Assembly (NCBI GenBank): GCA_029891385.1
Contig: CM057227.1
Location: forward strand, 62,187,567 to 62,251,566
Origin: Erythroxylum novogranatense
Taxonomy: Eukaryota; Streptophyta; Magnoliopsida; Malpighiales; Erythroxylaceae
Direction of reading: 5' to 3'
Length of the DNA stretch: 64,000 nt
A program made the position numbers and the translations under genes. The notes below the pieces were generated by a model. The model was not told where the DNA came from. It saw only the letters and a list, made by a program, of their open reading frames with translations, and did not search any database. Positions 60,359 through 64,000 of this stretch are shown piece after piece; position 1 is the stretch's first letter; each line of letters opens with the position of its first letter.

Positions 60359-60985
60359 ATGTCACCTCGTAGAAGGACACGAGGAGTTCTGCAAGGATCA
60401 GTTGCACCTGACTCTCCGACAAGAGAGGAGAGTACTGATGAGTTGGTAGCCTCAGGAAATGCTGAGGCTTCTGTAGGGCAAGGAAGTGAGCCCGTTCAAT
60501 CGCAGACATAGGAGTCGCCAGTCTTGCAGGAACAAGTGACTCAGTTGGATCCGAGGATGTTCCAAGCTTTCACTCAGGCATTTGTCCAGGCTATGGGTCA
60601 GATACCACAGCCTTTTCCTTCAGCCCCAGTTAAGAAGGGGAAACGGTTTGATAAGTTGAGGAAGTATGGGCAGTCGACTTTTATGGGAAAACAGATCCAG
60701 AAGAAGCCGAGACTTGGTTGAGAAAGACTGAGAGGGTGCTAGATCAGATGGAGTGTGAGGAAGATGAGAGGGTTGTGTATGTTGCAAGTTTGCTCCAGGG
60801 AGATGCTCTGCATTGGTGGGAGAGTGTGCTAGGGAGTCAGATGAGACCGTTAGGGTTGGCATGGAAGGACTTCTTAGATGCCTATAAGAAGAAGTACTTG
60901 TCAGAGGTGCACATTCAGCAAAAGCAGAGGGAGTTTCTGAGTTTCACCTAGAGGGAGATGACAGTGAGCAAGTATGAGCGCCGAT
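60359..60985 (+). pseudogene. Element C gag, truncated by LTR2
   Basis: The frame from ATG 60359 (MSPRRRTRGVLQGSV) runs through a TAG at about 60509 into an N-terminal region rich in Q, F and P. A frameshift near 60675 leads into the Retrotrans_gag core in another frame (TERVLDQMECEEDERVVYVA, then GDALHWWESVLG, then FLDAYKKKYLSEVHIQQKQR). The sequence breaks off in KYERR directly before TGTTGG of LTR2. The zinc knuckle, protease and all of pol are absent. Confidence 0.88.
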
Positions 60986-63352
60986 TGTTGGACTCCGAAT
61001 TTTTTTATTATTTATTTGACATGATTTAATTGTTATTTTGAGGTCTTATTAGATTAATTATTTTGGAGTAATTAGCATGTTAATGTTAGGAGGAATTATG
61101 AATTGATGGAATTAAGGTATAAAGTAGTAAGAATGTTTGAGGGCAAAATGGGAAGATCACTTAAGTTGGAGAGTTTAAGGCAATGCATGGAGGGGCAAAT
61201 TGGTCTTTGCTCCTTCCATTTAGGCTTAAGGGAAGGAATTAGAAGAAAAAGAGTGATAAGAGAAGAGAGAAGAGTATCGTGGGAGAGAGGAAGAAGAAGG
61301 GAAAAAGAGGGGAAAGCTAGAGCCTTGGGATTTTTGAAGAATTGAAGCTTCTCCAAGTAAGTATAAGCATAAATAGGATGATTGAATCTGGTTTCATGAT
61401 AATTAGGGGTGAAAATTTGTGTTGAATATGTGTAGGGTTAAGGATGTACGAAAATGTGTAATCCTCTAAGGTTTTGATTTCTATGGTGTTGTGATTGATT
61501 TTGGGTTTGATTGAGTTTAGAAATGAAGTAAGAATGATGGTTTAGAGTTGGGATGAAGATTAGATTTGAAAGATGGGAAGAATCTGGTTGAAAATGTGAG
61601 AAAACAGGTTTTGGGTGTTTTCTGGAGCTCGCACGCGCCTGTTTCCTCGCCGCGGCGAGCTCTAATGTGTTCGTCGGGGCGATCCTCTGTTATCCGCCGT
61701 AACGAGCCTCTATTTTCACCGCGGCGAGATCCTGTTTTCCAGCACAGACATATTTTGATATTTTAGACATAACTTTGGATGTAGATGTCCAAATGAGGTG
61801 ATTTTTGATTCGTTGTGAACGAGAGACATAGGAATACAAGTTTTATGAAGAAAGGAAGTTTTGAATCAGTCTCTAAAGATCTCAAAATTTATATGGAAGC
61901 CGAGTATAGATTATAGTGTTAGCACTTTTGATTTTCAAAGCTTTATGAATTTTCCTTTGAATGTTGTTTGAATGAGGACTTGGTTTGTTATAGGAAACCA
62001 AGCAGACCTAATCCGATCGCAAGAGGAAGGACAATCTTAAGCTTGGATTTCAAGCGGAATTAGGTGGGTAATGTATTTATAGTTATTGTGTGATTAGGCA
62101 AATTCTTGCCTATACGTGAATATATGTTGTATGTTATGCATTGTGAGATGCATGACATTTTGATTGAATATGTGGTTACTTGTTTGAGAATGATTTGTTA
62201 TAAGATTGGAATGATTTTGATTTCGTATACTTTGAAAGAAGCATGAGAATTGATAGAAGTAAATTTGATTCTGAACATGTTATGCCTCGACTTAAGTCAT
62301 GGCATTTTGAATAAATGAAAAGCATGAAAGCATACCATCTGATAAAATGATTCTGAGCATGATTATGTGCTTTTGTTTGGGTCAGAGTGGAACCATTCCG
62401 TTTGTCACGTGCACGTTGACAAGAGCCTTCTCCCGGCTGCCCGCTTGTGGCATATGAGCTCCGAATGGACTCATTTTGTTCAGGGTGTAAACCTTGGTTT
62501 CTCCCTTTTATTTTCAAGGAACCCTCGAGCCATGTGATGTGCATTGCATACTTGAACTGTTCATTATGAAGCATACTTGTGACACGTTTTGCGAGTTGAA
62601 TTAATTATGTTGGATGCGTAAATTGCTTGATTAGCATGTGAGTCCTAGAATTGTTGCATGTATATATATATACATACATATTTTTGAATTTGTGTTAGTT
62701 ACTGATGGCTATAAATATATTAGCCACTGAGCTGTGTAGCTCAATCCATTATTTTTCACTCCTCAGGTGCAACTCAAGACGACAGTTGATCCTTGCCAGG
62801 CATCGAAGAACTCCGCAATAGTTAGATCCTTGTATTAAGTTAGTGGCTATTTTAGATAGCTTTTAAAGCATATCGACATTGAGCATCCTTATGTATTTGG
62901 ATTTAAGAATTGTTATGTATTGTGCTATGTTACGAATGCTTGTTCAATTTCTTCGAATTGTAATGACATGAAGTTCCTTGTTTTTGTGTGCGTTAAAATG
63001 TTAGTTAGATTAAATGGGTATGTGTTTGTATGAAAGTTCATAGATGTTGGGAACGGGGTTCGATTTTTAGGGAGTTCGTCGCGGCGAGCCAGTCCTTTGC
63101 CGCGACGCATTCCTTGGGTGTTCACTACGGCGAGATGTTGGCCGTTCGTCGCGGCGAAGCCAAGTTTTGACCGCGGCGAACCATTTTTGCGAGGTGCTCG
63201 CCGCGGCGAGCAATCTGTTTCCACGGCTAGTCCTCCTCTTCCCGCTACTGTTCCTTATATGATTTGTATGTTTTCGACCCTTCCCTACGCAAGCCTTGCT
63301 CGACGACCCCTAACGGTCGCCTCGGGATGGGAAACGGGACCCGGGCCCAACA
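60986..63352 (+). repeat. 3' LTR of C
   Basis: 2367 bp. Relative to LTR1, island 1 (about 61630-61740, TCGCCGCGGCGA at 61647-61658) is shorter by about 30 bp. A 50-60 bp block at about 62818-62872 is extra. Island 2 (about 63075-63235, TCGCCGCGGCGA at 63198-63209) has an added GTTCGTCGCGGCGA-type unit. The hairpin GAGCTGTGTAGCTC is at 62729-62742. Confidence 0.93.
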
Positions 63353-64000
63353 GGAGAAGCCTTTCGACAAGTGCACTTAATTGACATAATAGACCACCAC
63401 AAGCCCCTATAACACATAATTCAAACTTGTAAACTTGTTGCCCATAATTGCACATTTCCTTGAAAACTTGTTTTTCATATACTTCCTATATATCTTGAAA
63501 ACCATTCTCAAAATCATGATTTCATGTACATGCGATCTTTTTTAAAAAAATCACTTTTATAAATCATCACACAACTCATGTAGAAAACACATAGTAGATT
63601 TCACAAATCATTCAAATGCAATAAATGCAACATTTATGATGCAGTAGAGATCAATAATTCTCTTTGATTTAAAGAAAACAATAGTGGTTTATTTATTTTA
63701 TTATAAACATGTACCTACCTTGATTTCCTTGCTTATAGATTTGTTTAGAATGTCTCTTCTCTTTGCAAACAACCTGAGGTATCCAAGGCTCTTTTCTGTT
63801 GTATCTTTAATGTGTACTTCATGAGCTGATCTAATTGAAATAGGTCTCTTTGATCCCTTTAGTTCTTCACCAAATGAAGAGATCCTTGGCTCAAATGGAA
63901 GCTCTTCTCTTCCTCTACCTTTTTCTCTTTTTGAACAAACTCAAAATCTCTCTTGTAGGCTAAGGAAATTAAAATCCTAGCTTGTTTTCTCTTCTTTCTC

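Larger units (their letters stand above)
57865..63352 (+). mobile_element. Gypsy element C reduced to LTR, PBS, partial gag and LTR
   Basis: 5488 bp. LTR1 is 57865-60182, the interior 60183-60985 and LTR2 60986-63352. The target duplication GGAGA is perfect (57860-57864 and 63353-63357). Both LTRs start TGTTGGACTCCG or TGTTGGACCCCG and end GGGCC(T/C)AACA. Only 803 bp lie between them. gag stops exactly where LTR2 begins, with no pol and no polypurine tract. It is inserted in LTR D, within that LTR's CTCCCG motif. Confidence 0.92.
46299..64000 (-). mobile_element. Gypsy LTR D (minus strand), interrupted by G and C, open at the right edge
   Basis: The pieces are 46299-47639, 56619-57864 and 63353-64000. 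On the minus strand the LTR ends in CAAGCGGGGCTCAACA at 46299. The landmarks match LTR E in order: AGCCTACAAGAGAGATTTTG near 63945, the CTCCCG...CCCTTTAGTGG motif split by C, CATCTTCAGGTGATAG near 57485, the GCTTTCCAACGATATA block near 56825, the island, and the core TTTTAGCCATAACTTTG (46790-46774, then CCTGACCTC). By comparison with E the LTR start should lie about 350 bp beyond 64000. Whether D is a solo LTR or part of a full element cannot be told. Confidence 0.8.

Overview
This is a transposable-element-dense stretch of a flowering-plant nuclear genome, most likely a eudicot. The evidence is spliced plant introns, a plant bHLH gene, Ty3/Gypsy chromovirus, Athila-like, SIRE-like Copia and plant L1-type LINE sequences, TATAAATA promoters in LTRs, and AT-rich DNA with CpG-depleted old repeats. 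I cannot name the species. One host gene is supported: a three-exon bHLH transcription factor of the Arabidopsis bHLH92 type (minus strand, 2162 down to 1006). Everything from about 2479 to 64000 is mobile DNA.

Elements are lettered here. H is a minus-strand Copia element (3' LTR about 2479-4476, coding remnants 25574-28760) whose LTR reads toward the bHLH gene and carries M, a PIF/Harbinger-like element (2713-4146, TSD TAA). H is split by L, a LINE (about 5000-6606 and 21183-25358). L is split inside ORF1 by B, a minus-strand solo LTR (6607-21177, TSD ATTTT). B is split by A, a Tekay/Del-type chromovirus with both LTRs (6971-16901). A Gypsy LTR fragment I (about 25761-27149) replaces the RT region of H.

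The right half is built on F, an Athila-like Gypsy element (about 29190-46298 and possibly beyond). E, an LTR pair with almost no interior (34632-42930, TSD TCTAA), sits inside the reverse transcriptase of F. D, a minus-strand LTR related to E, starts at 46299 and runs off the right end. D is interrupted twice: by G, a SIRE-like Copia with an envelope-like ORF (47640-56618, TSD AACTT), and by C, a Gypsy element reduced to LTR, partial gag and LTR (57865-63352, TSD GGAGA). Nearly all transposon reading frames are broken, often at codons one C-to-T or G-to-A change away from the expected residue.

The least expected signal is in the LTRs. Families A, B, C, D, E and I share a modular plan: a CpG-rich, palindromic or tandem 'island' that differs in sequence between families and in length between the two LTRs of one element, followed by a conserved core (ATAACTT, then CCGACCTCC or a variant, then GTGATT). 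In most of them a short hairpin ahead of CACCC is found elsewhere in the LTR. The perfect 12-bp palindrome TCGCCGCGGCGA recurs in two different families. No tRNA, rRNA, CRISPR array or bacterial-type feature was seen.
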